Part shown: one piece after another, positions 32,206 through 41,227 of the stretch
Layout of the letters: each line of letters begins with the position of its first letter
Numbering within the stretch: position 1 is the stretch's first letter
Assembly: GCA_002479255.1 (NCBI GenBank)
Contig: DLMJ01000033.1
Coordinates: forward strand, 1 to 42,342
Reading direction: 5' to 3'
Source of the DNA: Candidatus Binatus soli
Lineage (GTDB): Bacteria > Desulfobacterota > Binatia > Binatales > Binataceae
DNA: 42,342 nucleotides
The notes under the pieces: generated by a model
The model's database searches: none
What the model was told of the DNA's origin: nothing
Seen by the model: only the letters and a program-made list of their open reading frames with translations
Made by a program: the position numbers and the translations under genes

Positions 32206-32814
32206 TCACTCTTTAACTTTTCCCGTTGTCAGCAGCGCGCGGATGGTCGTCGCCATCACGCCTCGCGCCTCGGTTTCGGAAAGCCCCTGATGCCGGCGCA
32301 TCTGCTCCCACGCGACCCAGCAAGTAGCAACGTCAAGCGCGGCGATCGTCGCACGCTTTTCATCGGCGGCGAGTTTCGAGAGTTCGGGCGCGAATGCGGC
32401 AAGCGTGGCGGCTCGCGTGAGATCGCGCGCATGCTTGAGGCGGCGGGCCAGGGCAGGGCGAAATGGTTCCATCAAAACCGCGGCGCGGCGCACGGGCGAT
32501 AACGTCTCGAGCAGGCGGCCGCGTTGCGCGGAGAATCCTTCGATGCGGCGCGCCAGCGGGGTCGAGACAGGAATTGGCACGGCGAGCGGCTTGACGCGCT
32601 CGGCCTGGCGGTCGGCGAGCTCGCTGTAGATCTCTTCGAGGTCGTCGAAATGATGGAACACGAGCCGCAGCGAGACGCCCGCGCGTTCGGCGATTCGCGC
32701 CGCGGTGGGCCGCAGGTCGCCCTCGCCGAGGAGACCGAGCAGGGCGCCGACCACGGCGCGGCGAGTGCGAGCCGAGCGGGCAAGGCGTCCGTCGAGACGA
32801 GCAAGTTGCGGCAT
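32206..32814 (-). CDS. TetR-family transcriptional regulator
   Basis: 202 residues. The N-terminal HTH is visible at about residues 22-62 (RPTAARIAERAGVSLRLVFH HFDDLEEIY without a break). The helical C-terminal domain binds an unknown ligand. It is the first of three leftward genes (TetR, sulfatase, GST), 25 bases before the sulfatase start, so it probably controls that cluster, repressing it until a substrate or product is present. Confidence 0.9.
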   Translation of the reverse strand: MPQLARLDGRLARSARTRRAVVGALLGLLGEGDLRPTAARIAERAGVSLRLVFHHFDDLEEIYSELADRQAERVKPLAVPIPVSTPLARRIEGFSAQRGRLLETLSPVRRAAVLMEPFRPALARRLKHARDLTRAATLAAFAPELSKLAADEKRATIAALDVATCWVAWEQMRRHQGLSETEARGVMATTIRALLTTGKVKE

Positions 32815-32846
32815 CAGGGGCGAAACTTATTACATTAACAGTGCAA

Positions 32847-33518
32847 TTACAAGCGGGAATTGGAAGAAAAGGGAGCCGGATCGAGAAGCTCGAGCAGGTT
32901 CAGCGTGATGCGCAGGGTGAGGCCCCAGATTACCTGGCCGCCGTAGAGAATCGCCGGGAATTTCGAGGAACGACCGGCCGGCCCATCGCTCTTCCATTCA
33001 TAGTCGCCGCGAAACTTCGGATCGCGGAGCGCGGCAAGAGGCACGTCGAAGATTTCGGCGACTTCGGAGATTTGAGGCTTGAGCGGCGCGTCGGACGGGA
33101 TCACACCGACGAATGGCGCGACGACAATTCCGCTGGTCGTCGTTTGCATGGTGGGGAAAGCGCCGACCACTTCTACGGTCGAAGGATGGATGCCGACTTC
33201 TTCGTGCGCCTCGCGCAGAGCGGCGTCGAGCAGGGTCGCATCCACGGGATCGACGCGTCCGCCGGGAAACGCGACCTGGCCGCGATGGCTCGCGACATGG
33301 TCAGAGCGGCGGATATAGACGACGTGAAGGCGGCCGGCGCGCTCGAAGAGCGGCATCAGCACCGCGGCGGCGTTCGACTTGTTCGCCAGCGCCGCGCGCG
33401 GGGCGGGAGTGACGGTGGAGAGCTTGCGTCGGATGAGATCGATCTGGCGGGCAAACGTCCTTTCAGGGGCATTGTCGTTCGCCGCGGTGGGATCGGGTGT
33501 GGGTCTAGCGTCACTCAT
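32847..33518 (-). CDS. NUDIX hydrolase, CoA-pyrophosphatase type
   Basis: 223 residues from ATG 33518; an in-frame extension to 33554 is possible. The NUDIX box is in GQVAFPGGRVDPVDATLLDA followed by ALREAHEEVGI, with the AFPGGRVD start typical of CoA pyrophosphatases (NudL/YeaB). The post-box region (VEVVGAFPTMQTTTSGIVV, PFVG) also fits that family. It would split CoA or its derivatives into 3',5'-ADP and 4'-phosphopantetheine. Divergent from thiI. Confidence 0.88.
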   Translation of the reverse strand: MSDARPTPDPTAANDNAPERTFARQIDLIRRKLSTVTPAPRAALANKSNAAAVLMPLFERAGRLHVVYIRRSDHVASHRGQVAFPGGRVDPVDATLLDAALREAHEEVGIHPSTVEVVGAFPTMQTTTSGIVVAPFVGVIPSDAPLKPQISEVAEIFDVPLAALRDPKFRGDYEWKSDGPAGRSSKFPAILYGGQVIWGLTLRITLNLLELLDPAPFSSNSRL

Positions 33519-33632
33519 TGCTACAGATAATCGCGCGCAACGCCCTTCTTGCAAGCGCCCGCCCGGTTTTCAATGCTGCCGCCGGGTAGGCTAACCTCAA
33601 GTCCGGCGGCTGCACGCGAGTGACTTCATAGC

Positions 33633-34838
33633 ATGCGATATTTGATTGGCAGGTACCACGAGATCGCGCTCAAGGGGCGCAATCAGTGGCGATTCGTCGA
33701 TCAGGTCAAGCAGAATCTGCGCGATATATTCGGCGACTACCGGCTGGGCAATATCCGCAGCGTCGGGCCGCGCCTGATGGTGCAAATCCCCGACGAGCTA
33801 AGTGACGAAACCGCAGCCGAGCGCGCGGCGTTGATTTTCGGGCTGCAGAACTTCTCGATAAGCCGTGCGACCGCTCGCGACATCGAATCGATCGCGCGCG
33901 AAGCGATCAAGCGCGCCAGCGGAAGCAATGCGAGGACATTTGCGGTGCGGACCAAACGCGAGGACAAACGGTTCGCGATGAATTCGGTGGAAATAGATCG
34001 TGCGGTCGGCGGCGAAGTGCAGGAGGCGCTCGGCTTCGAAGTGGATCTTGACGCGCCCGAGCTCACGATATCGATCGAGATAATGAACGATGCCGCGTAC
34101 GTGTCGGCGGGCAAGATGGCGGGCGCGGGCGGACTTCCGGTGGGGGTCACGGGGCATGGACTGGCGCTGCTGTCGGGCGGGATCGATTCGCCGGTCGCAG
34201 CGCATCGAATGATGAGGCGCGGGCTTAGGCTGGACTTCGTACATTTTCACGCGTATCCGATCGTTTCGGCGGCGAGCCGGGAGAAGGCGGCGGAGCTTGC
34301 AGCTCATCTGACGCGATGGCAGGCGCGATCGACGTTGATGCTGGTGCCGTTTGGAAACTTGCAGCGCGAGATCGTGGCGAATACTTTGCGCCCGCTGCGG
34401 GTGGTGCTGTACCGGCGCTTCATGCTGCGAATCGCAAGCGCGCTGGCGGAGCGTTCAGGCGCGACGGTGCTGGTAACGGGCGAAAGCCTGGGGCAGGTCG
34501 CCTCGCAGACGCTGGAAAACATGGCGGTGATCGAGAAGGCGGCGGCGTTTGGGGTCATGCGGCCGCTGGTCGGGATGGACAAAAACGAGATTATCGATCA
34601 GGCGCGCCGGCTGCACACGTTCGAGACGTCGATATTGCCCGACCAGGACTGCTGCACGCTGTTTGTGCCGGCGCATCCCGAGACGCGGGCGCGAATCGAG
34701 GAAGTCGAGGCGGCGGAATCGCGATTCGATGTCCCGCGGATGATCGACGATGCGATCCGCGCCACCGAAGTCGAGCGCTTTTGGTTTCCGCCGCGGGCCA
34801 CGCAAGCGGCTGCGGCGGATCCGCGGCCGTTCGCATAG
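33633..34838 (+). CDS. thiI: tRNA sulfurtransferase ThiI (without rhodanese domain)
   Basis: 401 residues. NFLD plus THUMP domains at the N-terminus (YLIGRYHEIALKGRN), then a PP-loop SGGIDSPVA (181-189) for ATP binding. It adenylates U8 of tRNA and inserts sulfur to give 4-thiouridine. The catalytic Cys pair in DQDCCTLF (340-341) is present. The C-terminal rhodanese domain of E. coli ThiI is absent, as in the short ThiI class, so sulfur may come from another carrier. FGLQNFS matches the THUMP boundary. Confidence 0.95.
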   Translation: MRYLIGRYHEIALKGRNQWRFVDQVKQNLRDIFGDYRLGNIRSVGPRLMVQIPDELSDETAAERAALIFGLQNFSISRATARDIESIAREAIKRASGSNARTFAVRTKREDKRFAMNSVEIDRAVGGEVQEALGFEVDLDAPELTISIEIMNDAAYVSAGKMAGAGGLPVGVTGHGLALLSGGIDSPVAAHRMMRRGLRLDFVHFHAYPIVSAASREKAAELAAHLTRWQARSTLMLVPFGNLQREIVANTLRPLRVVLYRRFMLRIASALAERSGATVLVTGESLGQVASQTLENMAVIEKAAAFGVMRPLVGMDKNEIIDQARRLHTFETSILPDQDCCTLFVPAHPETRARIEEVEAAESRFDVPRMIDDAIRATEVERFWFPPRATQAAAADPRPFA

Positions 34839-34986
34839 CGCGCCTTTTTTCTGATAAGCAGGGGACTGTTGCCTGCCAGGATGGCGGCCAACGGGTGGAA
34901 ATTGCCCCCCCGAGCCGAGCTTGTTTTCGGTGGAAGCGACATTAGAATCGAACCGTTTGCGGCTCGCGTAAAGAAGGATTTCGACG

Positions 34987-36159
34987 ATGACAATGAGCAG
35001 AATTCAGGCCAAGGGTGCGATTCTTGCGGCTGCTGCGGTTTGTGCGTTTCTCGTGGCGGGATGCCAGGGTCATACGCCCCAGCACGCGGCGGAAACCTAT
35101 CTGAGCAACCTGAAACTTTACAATTACCCGACCTGCTACCAGGCGCTGTCGCATCAGGACCAGGTCGATCGCACGATGGATCAGTTCCTCAGCGAAATCC
35201 CGATGGCGCCCGACGTGAGCAAGGACTGGTTCAAGGGCGTGCTGCGCGTTTATGATTACAAGGTTGGCGACTCGAAGACCGACGGCGACAAGGCAATAGT
35301 CACGGTCAGCGTGACGCAGCCCGATCTCGCGCTCTGGGAGCGGACGATCGATGCTTCACTTACCAGAGATGCGTCCCCCGACCCGATCGCGCAAAAGAAC
35401 CTGGCCGAAAATACGTACCCCAAGGTCACCTACGACGACAATATGGTGATGGTGAATCAGGGTGGCGAATGGCGGCTGTTCGTCAATTTCCCGTTCAAAG
35501 AAAATATCATCAAGGAACACAAGGACGCCGTCGATCTCTACCACAAGCACGACTACGACAAGGCGATCGCCGCCTATCAGAAAATCCTCGACGAACTGGA
35601 CAAAGAGCAGGCGACCGGCAACGCGGGCCTCAAGTTCCAGTACGGGCGCGAGTTGGCGGATATACAAAACGCGCAGAAGCAGCTCTCCGACGCGCAGGCG
35701 TACGTCCCGAAAATCGCGCTGAGCGATGTCGATATGAAGATGTCAGCGTCGCGAGTGCCGGGAATTTTCGGCAAGATGACGAACAGCGGCGACAAAGCTA
35801 TCGACGAGGTTCAGTTCACGGTCACGTACACAGTGGGCAAAGGGAAAACCAAGAAGGAAGTCTTCAGCGAGGTCCACACGCCGATCGCGACCCCGCTCGA
35901 GTTCACCAACTTCGGGCGTCCGGTGCTGCCGTTCGTGCCGGGCGAGACGCGCAATTTCGGTTTCCGCCTCACAGCCGCGACCGACATCCAGCAAAAAGCG
36001 ACGCCCGACCTGACGGTCACGTCGATCGCGTTCACGCAATCGGGCGCGCCGCTGCCCAAGCCCGCGGCGCCATCGCCGTCGCCGGGAGCTTCGCCCGCGA
36101 CGGCTGCTTCGGCAGCTTCCGCGCCCGCCGCTTCGGCGGCAGCGCCGGCGAAGAACTGA
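34987..36159 (+). CDS. Lipoprotein of unknown function with Ala/Pro-rich tail
   Basis: 390 residues from ATG 34987 (AAGGA eight bases upstream). A lipoprotein signal peptide ends in LVAGC, with Cys26 as the lipidated residue. Residues 30-180 (AETYLSNLKLYNYPTCYQAL, QHD...) resemble a DUF4878-like fold. A helical stretch with a repeat-like DAVDLYHKHDYDKAIAAYQK (TPR-like) follows, and then a beta domain (PGIFGKMTNSGDKAIDEVQF). The last 35 residues are rich in Pro, Ala and Ser. Expected in the outer or inner membrane facing the periplasm. Function unknown. Confidence 0.82.
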   Translation: MTMSRIQAKGAILAAAAVCAFLVAGCQGHTPQHAAETYLSNLKLYNYPTCYQALSHQDQVDRTMDQFLSEIPMAPDVSKDWFKGVLRVYDYKVGDSKTDGDKAIVTVSVTQPDLALWERTIDASLTRDASPDPIAQKNLAENTYPKVTYDDNMVMVNQGGEWRLFVNFPFKENIIKEHKDAVDLYHKHDYDKAIAAYQKILDELDKEQATGNAGLKFQYGRELADIQNAQKQLSDAQAYVPKIALSDVDMKMSASRVPGIFGKMTNSGDKAIDEVQFTVTYTVGKGKTKKEVFSEVHTPIATPLEFTNFGRPVLPFVPGETRNFGFRLTAATDIQQKATPDLTVTSIAFTQSGAPLPKPAAPSPSPGASPATAASAASAPAASAAAPAKN

Positions 36160-36292
36160 CGCGGCCCGGCGCTTGACGCCGAGTTGCGCATCGGCGCCGG
36201 GTTATCCGGTGCGAGGCGCGGTTGGGCTATTATGGAAACGCGGCGCGGCATGAAGCGGCGGCGGATTCGCTTAGCGCGCGCGCACGACCGCA

Positions 36293-37195
36293 TTGACAGT
36301 CAAACTCACAATTGCGATTCCCACCCATAATCGCGCGGCCTTGGTGCGCGAGACGTTGGCGAGTATCGCGTCGCTCTCGATGCCGGCGGGCGTCGAGGCC
36401 GACTGCCTCGTCATCGACAATGGATCGACTGACGATACCGCAGCGGTAATCGATGAATCCGCGCGTGGCGCGGCGCTTGCGATGCGGCGGGTGTTCGAAC
36501 CGCGCCTGGGGTCGAGCTTTGCGCGAAATCGTGCGGTGGACGAAACCGCGTCGGACTTCATCTTCTTCATAGACGACGACGCGCTGGCCGAGCGCGATTG
36601 GGCCGCCGAACTACTCGATAACATGCGCCAGCGCGACCTGGACGCCGCGTGCGGGATGGTTATCCCGCGATGGTCATCGCCGCCGCCCAAGTGGCTCGGG
36701 CCGAGCCTGTGGGTCAAGCTCGCAGTTCACGACCGGCGTACGATCGAGTCGGCGCCAACGTCATCTGCCGAGCGGTTGGATAATTATTTCAGCGCCAATG
36801 TCGGATTCAAGCGCTCTGCGTTCGCGCGTTTCGGGAAATTTCGCGAGGACCTCGGCGTGGTCGGCGGCAATCCTATCTCGGGCGAGGACACCGAACTGTT
36901 TGCGCGGATATTGGCGCGCGGCGGCGCGATCGGGTTTGCTCCGCGCGCGATCGTGCATCATCTGATTCCGGCCGAGCGGATGACGCGGGCGTATCTGCGG
37001 CGCAAGAGCTTCGCCTTCGGCATGGGCACCGCATTTGCGGGACTGCAAAGCCACAACCGCCTCGACAAGCTGGTCCGCAACGGGGTCAGAATGGCGGCCG
37101 CCGCGATGCGCGGCGATCCGGAGCGGGCGATTTATCACGAACTCGAATGCGCCAACTTCCTCGGTTACTGGCGCGGCCGCCTGATCGCGAGATAG
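36293..37195 (+). CDS. Glycosyltransferase family 2
   Basis: 300 residues from TTG 36293 (MTVKLTIAIPTHNRAALV), without a clear ribosome binding site. The GT-A fold shows IAIPTHNR for nucleotide-sugar binding, LVIDNGSTDDT and FFIDDDALAERDW, which holds the metal-binding DxD. The later ISGEDTELFARI carries the general-base type ED motif. Start codon choice is uncertain because of the missing Shine-Dalgarno. Sugar donor and acceptor unknown; no cluster of other cell-surface genes is nearby. Confidence 0.88.
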   Translation: MTVKLTIAIPTHNRAALVRETLASIASLSMPAGVEADCLVIDNGSTDDTAAVIDESARGAALAMRRVFEPRLGSSFARNRAVDETASDFIFFIDDDALAERDWAAELLDNMRQRDLDAACGMVIPRWSSPPPKWLGPSLWVKLAVHDRRTIESAPTSSAERLDNYFSANVGFKRSAFARFGKFREDLGVVGGNPISGEDTELFARILARGGAIGFAPRAIVHHLIPAERMTRAYLRRKSFAFGMGTAFAGLQSHNRLDKLVRNGVRMAAAAMRGDPERAIYHELECANFLGYWRGRLIAR

Positions 37196-37211
37196 CGCCG
37201 CATCGCCTCGA

Positions 37212-37622
37212 TCACTTCACGTAACCCAGCATACCGCGCTTTAGAATCGCCGCGAGATAAGGAATCAGCTCGAGGCTCGCGAGCTCAGCCGGCGCGACCC
37301 ATCGATGCTCGACGTGTTCGTCGGGCCGCAGCTGCACTTTCTGAAAAACTGTCAACCGACACGAGTAAAGCGCCTGCAGATAGGGCTCTGAAACCATGCT
37401 GTGCAATCCGAGCAGGCGGTCGATCGCGACATCAAGCCCGGTTTCCTCCTTGACCTCGCGCAACAGGCAATCCTCGAAACTCTCGCCCAGCGCGATATGG
37501 CCGCCGGGAAGGTCCCAGCTTCCGGGCCGATACGGCATTACCGGCGCGCGCTTGAGCACGAGTATTCGCCCGCGACTGGCGATAACGCCATGGATGCCCA
37601 CATAGAATTGCTGCTCCGCCAT
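37212..37622 (-). CDS. NUDIX hydrolase
   Basis: 136 residues from ATG 37622 (a TTG at 37631 is also in frame). The NUDIX box is LPGGHIALGESFEDCLLREV followed by KEETGL, complete with the REVKEE metal-binding Glu set. A small MutT-like protein; likely substrates are nucleoside diphosphate derivatives, but not determinable. Convergent with the glycosyltransferase gene (17 bases apart). Confidence 0.9.
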   Translation of the reverse strand: MAEQQFYVGIHGVIASRGRILVLKRAPVMPYRPGSWDLPGGHIALGESFEDCLLREVKEETGLDVAIDRLLGLHSMVSEPYLQALYSCRLTVFQKVQLRPDEHVEHRWVAPAELASLELIPYLAAILKRGMLGYVK

Positions 37623-37667
37623 CGTGCTCAAGCTAGCGGGCCGCCGGTCGATGCGCCACTTCCGCGT

Positions 37668-39233
37668 TTAGCGACGGCCCCAGGCGCCGCCGCCGGGTGT
37701 CTCGATTCGAATGCGCTCGTGCGCTTTGACATCGATATTCGTTTTGCCGGGCAACCTGGTTCGTCGCGTGCCACGCACCAGAATGTTCATCCCCGTCGCG
37801 CCCGGTCCTCCGCCGGCGAGTCCGTACGGCGCGATTGTCCGCCGTTCAGTGAGCAAGCTTACGTTCGAATCGACAAGGCACTCGAGTTCACGAATCAGTC
37901 CGTCGCCGCCACGCGCGCGACCACGGCCACCCGAGCGGCGCCGGATTCGATACTCGGTGATCCGCATCGGGTAGTAGGCCTCGAGCGCCTCGATCGGCGT
38001 GTTGAGCGTGTTGGTCATGTGAGTGTGGATGCCAGACGCGCCGGGCCGGCCCTTTGCGGCGCCCGCGCCGCCGGCGATCGTTTCGTAGTAAGAAAAATGG
38101 CGGTCGCGAAATCGGTCGAAGCCGCCGACCGTCAGATTCGACATCGAGCCCGAACTCGCCGCCGGGATGCGATTCGGCGCCGCCTTGGCGAGCGCGCGAA
38201 ACAGAACGTCAACAATCCGCTGCGAGGTCTCGACGTTTCCGCCCGCGACCGCTGCTGGAGCCAACGCGTTGACGATCGAGCCTGGCGGCGCGAGGAGACT
38301 GATCGGGCGCATCAGGCCTTCGTTGGCGGGCACGGCCTCCGCCGCGAGGCATTTCATGACATAGAAAGTCGCGGACAGGGTGACCGCGAAATTTGCGTTG
38401 ACCGAACCGCGCACCTGCGGCGCGGAACCGGTGAAGTCGACGAACGCCCTGCCGCCGCCTATTTTGATTGCGGCACGAATTGGAATCGGACCTGTGCCGA
38501 ATCCGTCGTCGTCGAGAAAATCCTCCGCCCGATAGGTTCCCGGCCGAAGCTCGGCAAGCGCGGCCATCATCAGGCGCTCGGCGTAATCCTTGAGCCCGTC
38601 CATCGCAGCTTCGACCGTTTTCCGTCCCGACGTTTTTACGATCGCCAGCAACCGCTCGGCGCCGACCGACAACGCGGCAATCTGCGCGCGCAGGTCGCCC
38701 TCGCGCTCCTCGCGGACTCTCGTATTGGCGAGAAACAGCGTCATCACGTCGCGGGCAATCTCGCCGCCGCTGACAATTTTCACCGGAGGCAATCGGAAAC
38801 CTTCCTGGTAAATCTCCGTCGCGAGCGCCATCGAGCCCGGCGCGATCCCGCCCATGTCCGCGTGATGCGCCCGGTTGGCGGCGTACGCGAACGGGCGGCG
38901 CTCGATCCCGATAAACACCGGCGCGACCAGCGTCAAGTCGGGCAGATGCGTCCCGCCGGCGAAGGGGTCGTTCAGCGCGGCGACGTCGCCGCGCTCGAAC
39001 TCGAGCGTCGCGATCGCCGCGCGCACCGAGAGCGGCGTCGAGCCGAGATGCACCGGAATATGTGCGGCCTGCGCGACCAGCTCGCCGCGCGCGTCGAAAA
39101 TCGCACATGAAAAATCGTGCCGCTCCTTGATATTGGGCGAGAACGCCGTATGCCCGAGCACAACGCCCATCTCGTCGGCAATCGCTGCAAGACGACTGTT
39201 CATCACGGCCAGCGTGATCGAATCGAGCTTCAT
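37668..39233 (-). CDS. hyuB: Hydantoinase B / oxoprolinase-type subunit HyuB
   Basis: 521 residues. HyuB family features: IADEMGVVLGHTAFSPNIKE at the N-terminus, CAIFDARGELVAQAAHIPVH and the AALNDPFAGGTHLPDL segment, plus AYYPMRITEYRIRRRSGGRG near the C-terminus. With HyuA it forms ATP-dependent hydantoinase, acetone-carboxylase-like or 5-oxoprolinase-like enzymes. Its ATG overlaps the stop of hyuA (ATGA, 39230-39233). The specific substrate (N-methylhydantoin, 5-oxoproline or other) cannot be told. The third small subunit of acetone carboxylase is not seen. Confidence 0.92.
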   Translation of the reverse strand: MKLDSITLAVMNSRLAAIADEMGVVLGHTAFSPNIKERHDFSCAIFDARGELVAQAAHIPVHLGSTPLSVRAAIATLEFERGDVAALNDPFAGGTHLPDLTLVAPVFIGIERRPFAYAANRAHHADMGGIAPGSMALATEIYQEGFRLPPVKIVSGGEIARDVMTLFLANTRVREEREGDLRAQIAALSVGAERLLAIVKTSGRKTVEAAMDGLKDYAERLMMAALAELRPGTYRAEDFLDDDGFGTGPIPIRAAIKIGGGRAFVDFTGSAPQVRGSVNANFAVTLSATFYVMKCLAAEAVPANEGLMRPISLLAPPGSIVNALAPAAVAGGNVETSQRIVDVLFRALAKAAPNRIPAASSGSMSNLTVGGFDRFRDRHFSYYETIAGGAGAAKGRPGASGIHTHMTNTLNTPIEALEAYYPMRITEYRIRRRSGGRGRARGGDGLIRELECLVDSNVSLLTERRTIAPYGLAGGGPGATGMNILVRGTRRTRLPGKTNIDVKAHERIRIETPGGGAWGRR

Positions 39234-41227
39234 CGCGCCGCCTCCAACTGGAGATTACCGAAGTCGTCCACGCGCAAAGTGAATTCCGGCGCGACGTACG
39301 CGGTGGAACTCAGCTCGACGACGACGATCGGCCCGCGCACGCGCGCGCCTGCGCCAAATGAGGCTCGATCGTAGATCGGCGCCGCACGTTCCCGTCCGCC
39401 AACCAGCACTGGTCCGCTTGAAACCGGCGTTGGCTTCCCGACCTGGCGTGCGATTCGCTTCGGCCTGGCGACCGACGCCGCCGCGACCGCGCGGATACGG
39501 ATATTCACCACTTCGACGGCGCTACTCGCGCAGCAATGTCCGAAAGTTCTGCGATGCGTCGAATGAAAGTCGGCGACGAATCGGGGCGTGAGCGCGATTT
39601 CGAGTTCGTACGACTGCCCCCGATAGCGCATGTCGGCCCACAGTTCGTGACGAATCGCGGCCGCTCCTTCAGCCCCGAGCTCGGCGTGTGCGCGGCGGAC
39701 CAGTCCCGAGGCGCGCGCGAGCAGGCCCCGATAGTTCGGATTCGTCTCGCGCACCGTCAGCGAATACTCGCGGCCCAAAGGAGCGCTCGCCGCCCCCCAC
39801 GCGCACAGCAGGCCGGGATTTCGCGGCATCACGATTCGCCGGATACCCAAATCGAGCGCCAGTTCGCACGCGTGCATCGGGCCGGCGCCCCCGAACGCCA
39901 GCAACGCGAAGTCGCGCGGATCGTACCCGCGCTCGACCGTGATCACGCGAATCGCGCGCTCCATGTTCGCGTTGACGACGCGAATAATCCCGCGCGCCGC
40001 CGCAATCGGATTCGTTTTCATCTCGCTCGCGAGCCGCGACAATGCGCGCCGAGCGCGATCCGGATAAAGCTTCATTTGGCCGCCCAGGAAATTCCCCGCG
40101 ACCAATCTGCCCGCGATCAGGTCGGCGTCAGTCACGGTGCACGACTCCCCGCGTCCATAGCACGCGGGTCCGGGATCCGCTCCCGCGCTATCCGGTCCGA
40201 CTCGGAGCGAACCGCCTGCGTCGATCCGCGCGATCGAGCCGCCGCCTGCGCCGACGGTGTGAATGTCCAAAACCGGCGTGTGCACCGCGTATCCGTCGGG
40301 ATGACTCAGCGTGCGGACTGGCGCGCGGCGATCAAACAGCGAAACATCCGTCGAGGTACCGCCCATGTCGAACGTGATGAAGCGATCGGCGCCGAATGCG
40401 CGCGCCAGGCTCGCCGCTCCAATCACGCCCGCGGCGGGGCCGGAGAGAATCGTTCGCACCGGCTCTGCCCGCGCCAGCTCCAGGCCGATCGCGCTGCCGT
40501 TGGACTGCATCACTCGAAGCCGCGCCCCTTCGAGCCGGGTCTCCAGGTTTTTCAGATGCGACGACATACGCGGCGCGACGTACGCATTCACGACCGCCGT
40601 CGAGAAGCGCTCATATTCGCGATACTCGGCGACAATCCGATGCGAGACCGAGAGCGGCCGTCCGAGCGGCGCCAGCGCCCGCGCGATCGATTCCTCGCCT
40701 TTCGGATTGGCGTACGAGTGAAGCAGGCAGATGGCGAATGCGTCGGCGCCGCTGCGCGCAGCGAGCCGCCGAATTCGCGCAAGCTCCGCACGGCTGAGCG
40801 ATCTGATGATGATCCCGTCGAACAGCGTGCGCTCGGCAACGCCGAAGCGCATCGCGCGGCCGACGAGCGGCTCGGGTCGCGAAGGCGCCAGCGCGTACAG
40901 GTCGTCGCGGTTCTGGCGCCCGATCTCGATGAGGTCTTCGAACCCTGCGTTGGTAAACAGTGCGACGCGCGCGCCTTTTTTCTCGAGCAGCGCATTGGTC
41001 GCGACGGTGGAACTGTAGGTGACGGACTGCGGCGCCGCGTCGATGCCCGCGAGCATCTCGCGCAGGCCGCGGATGACAGCGTCGGCAGGGTCCGCCGGCG
41101 TCGAGAGCACTTTATGCACGCGGATTTCACCGCCGGCGATCGCGACGAGATCGGTGAACGTGCCGCCCGTATCGATTCCGACCACGATTCGGCCGGCGCG
41201 CAATGGCCGGGGGCTGCGGCGTTTCAC
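39230..41227 (-). CDS. hyuA: Hydantoinase A / oxoprolinase-type subunit HyuA
   Basis: 665 residues from GTG 41227, which overlaps the ADH stop (GTGA, 41224-41227); the frame extends to 41386 but that part is inside the ADH gene and not family-like. The ATPase begins VVGIDTGGTFTDLVAI, typical of the HyuA actin-like fold. Other landmarks: TNALLEKKGARVALFTNAGF, FDMGGTSTDVSLFDR, GAGGGSIARIDAGG, DPGPACYGRG. It couples ATP hydrolysis to ring opening or carboxylation with HyuB. Middle gene of a tightly overlapping operon. Confidence 0.93.
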   Translation of the reverse strand: MKRRSPRPLRAGRIVVGIDTGGTFTDLVAIAGGEIRVHKVLSTPADPADAVIRGLREMLAGIDAAPQSVTYSSTVATNALLEKKGARVALFTNAGFEDLIEIGRQNRDDLYALAPSRPEPLVGRAMRFGVAERTLFDGIIIRSLSRAELARIRRLAARSGADAFAICLLHSYANPKGEESIARALAPLGRPLSVSHRIVAEYREYERFSTAVVNAYVAPRMSSHLKNLETRLEGARLRVMQSNGSAIGLELARAEPVRTILSGPAAGVIGAASLARAFGADRFITFDMGGTSTDVSLFDRRAPVRTLSHPDGYAVHTPVLDIHTVGAGGGSIARIDAGGSLRVGPDSAGADPGPACYGRGESCTVTDADLIAGRLVAGNFLGGQMKLYPDRARRALSRLASEMKTNPIAAARGIIRVVNANMERAIRVITVERGYDPRDFALLAFGGAGPMHACELALDLGIRRIVMPRNPGLLCAWGAASAPLGREYSLTVRETNPNYRGLLARASGLVRRAHAELGAEGAAAIRHELWADMRYRGQSYELEIALTPRFVADFHSTHRRTFGHCCASSAVEVVNIRIRAVAAASVARPKRIARQVGKPTPVSSGPVLVGGRERAAPIYDRASFGAGARVRGPIVVVELSSTAYVAPEFTLRVDDFGNLQLEAAR

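Noticed and set aside
37401..39110. Rightward frame of 569 codons
   Set aside because: Antisense to hyuB; Arg/Ala/His-rich with no family features.
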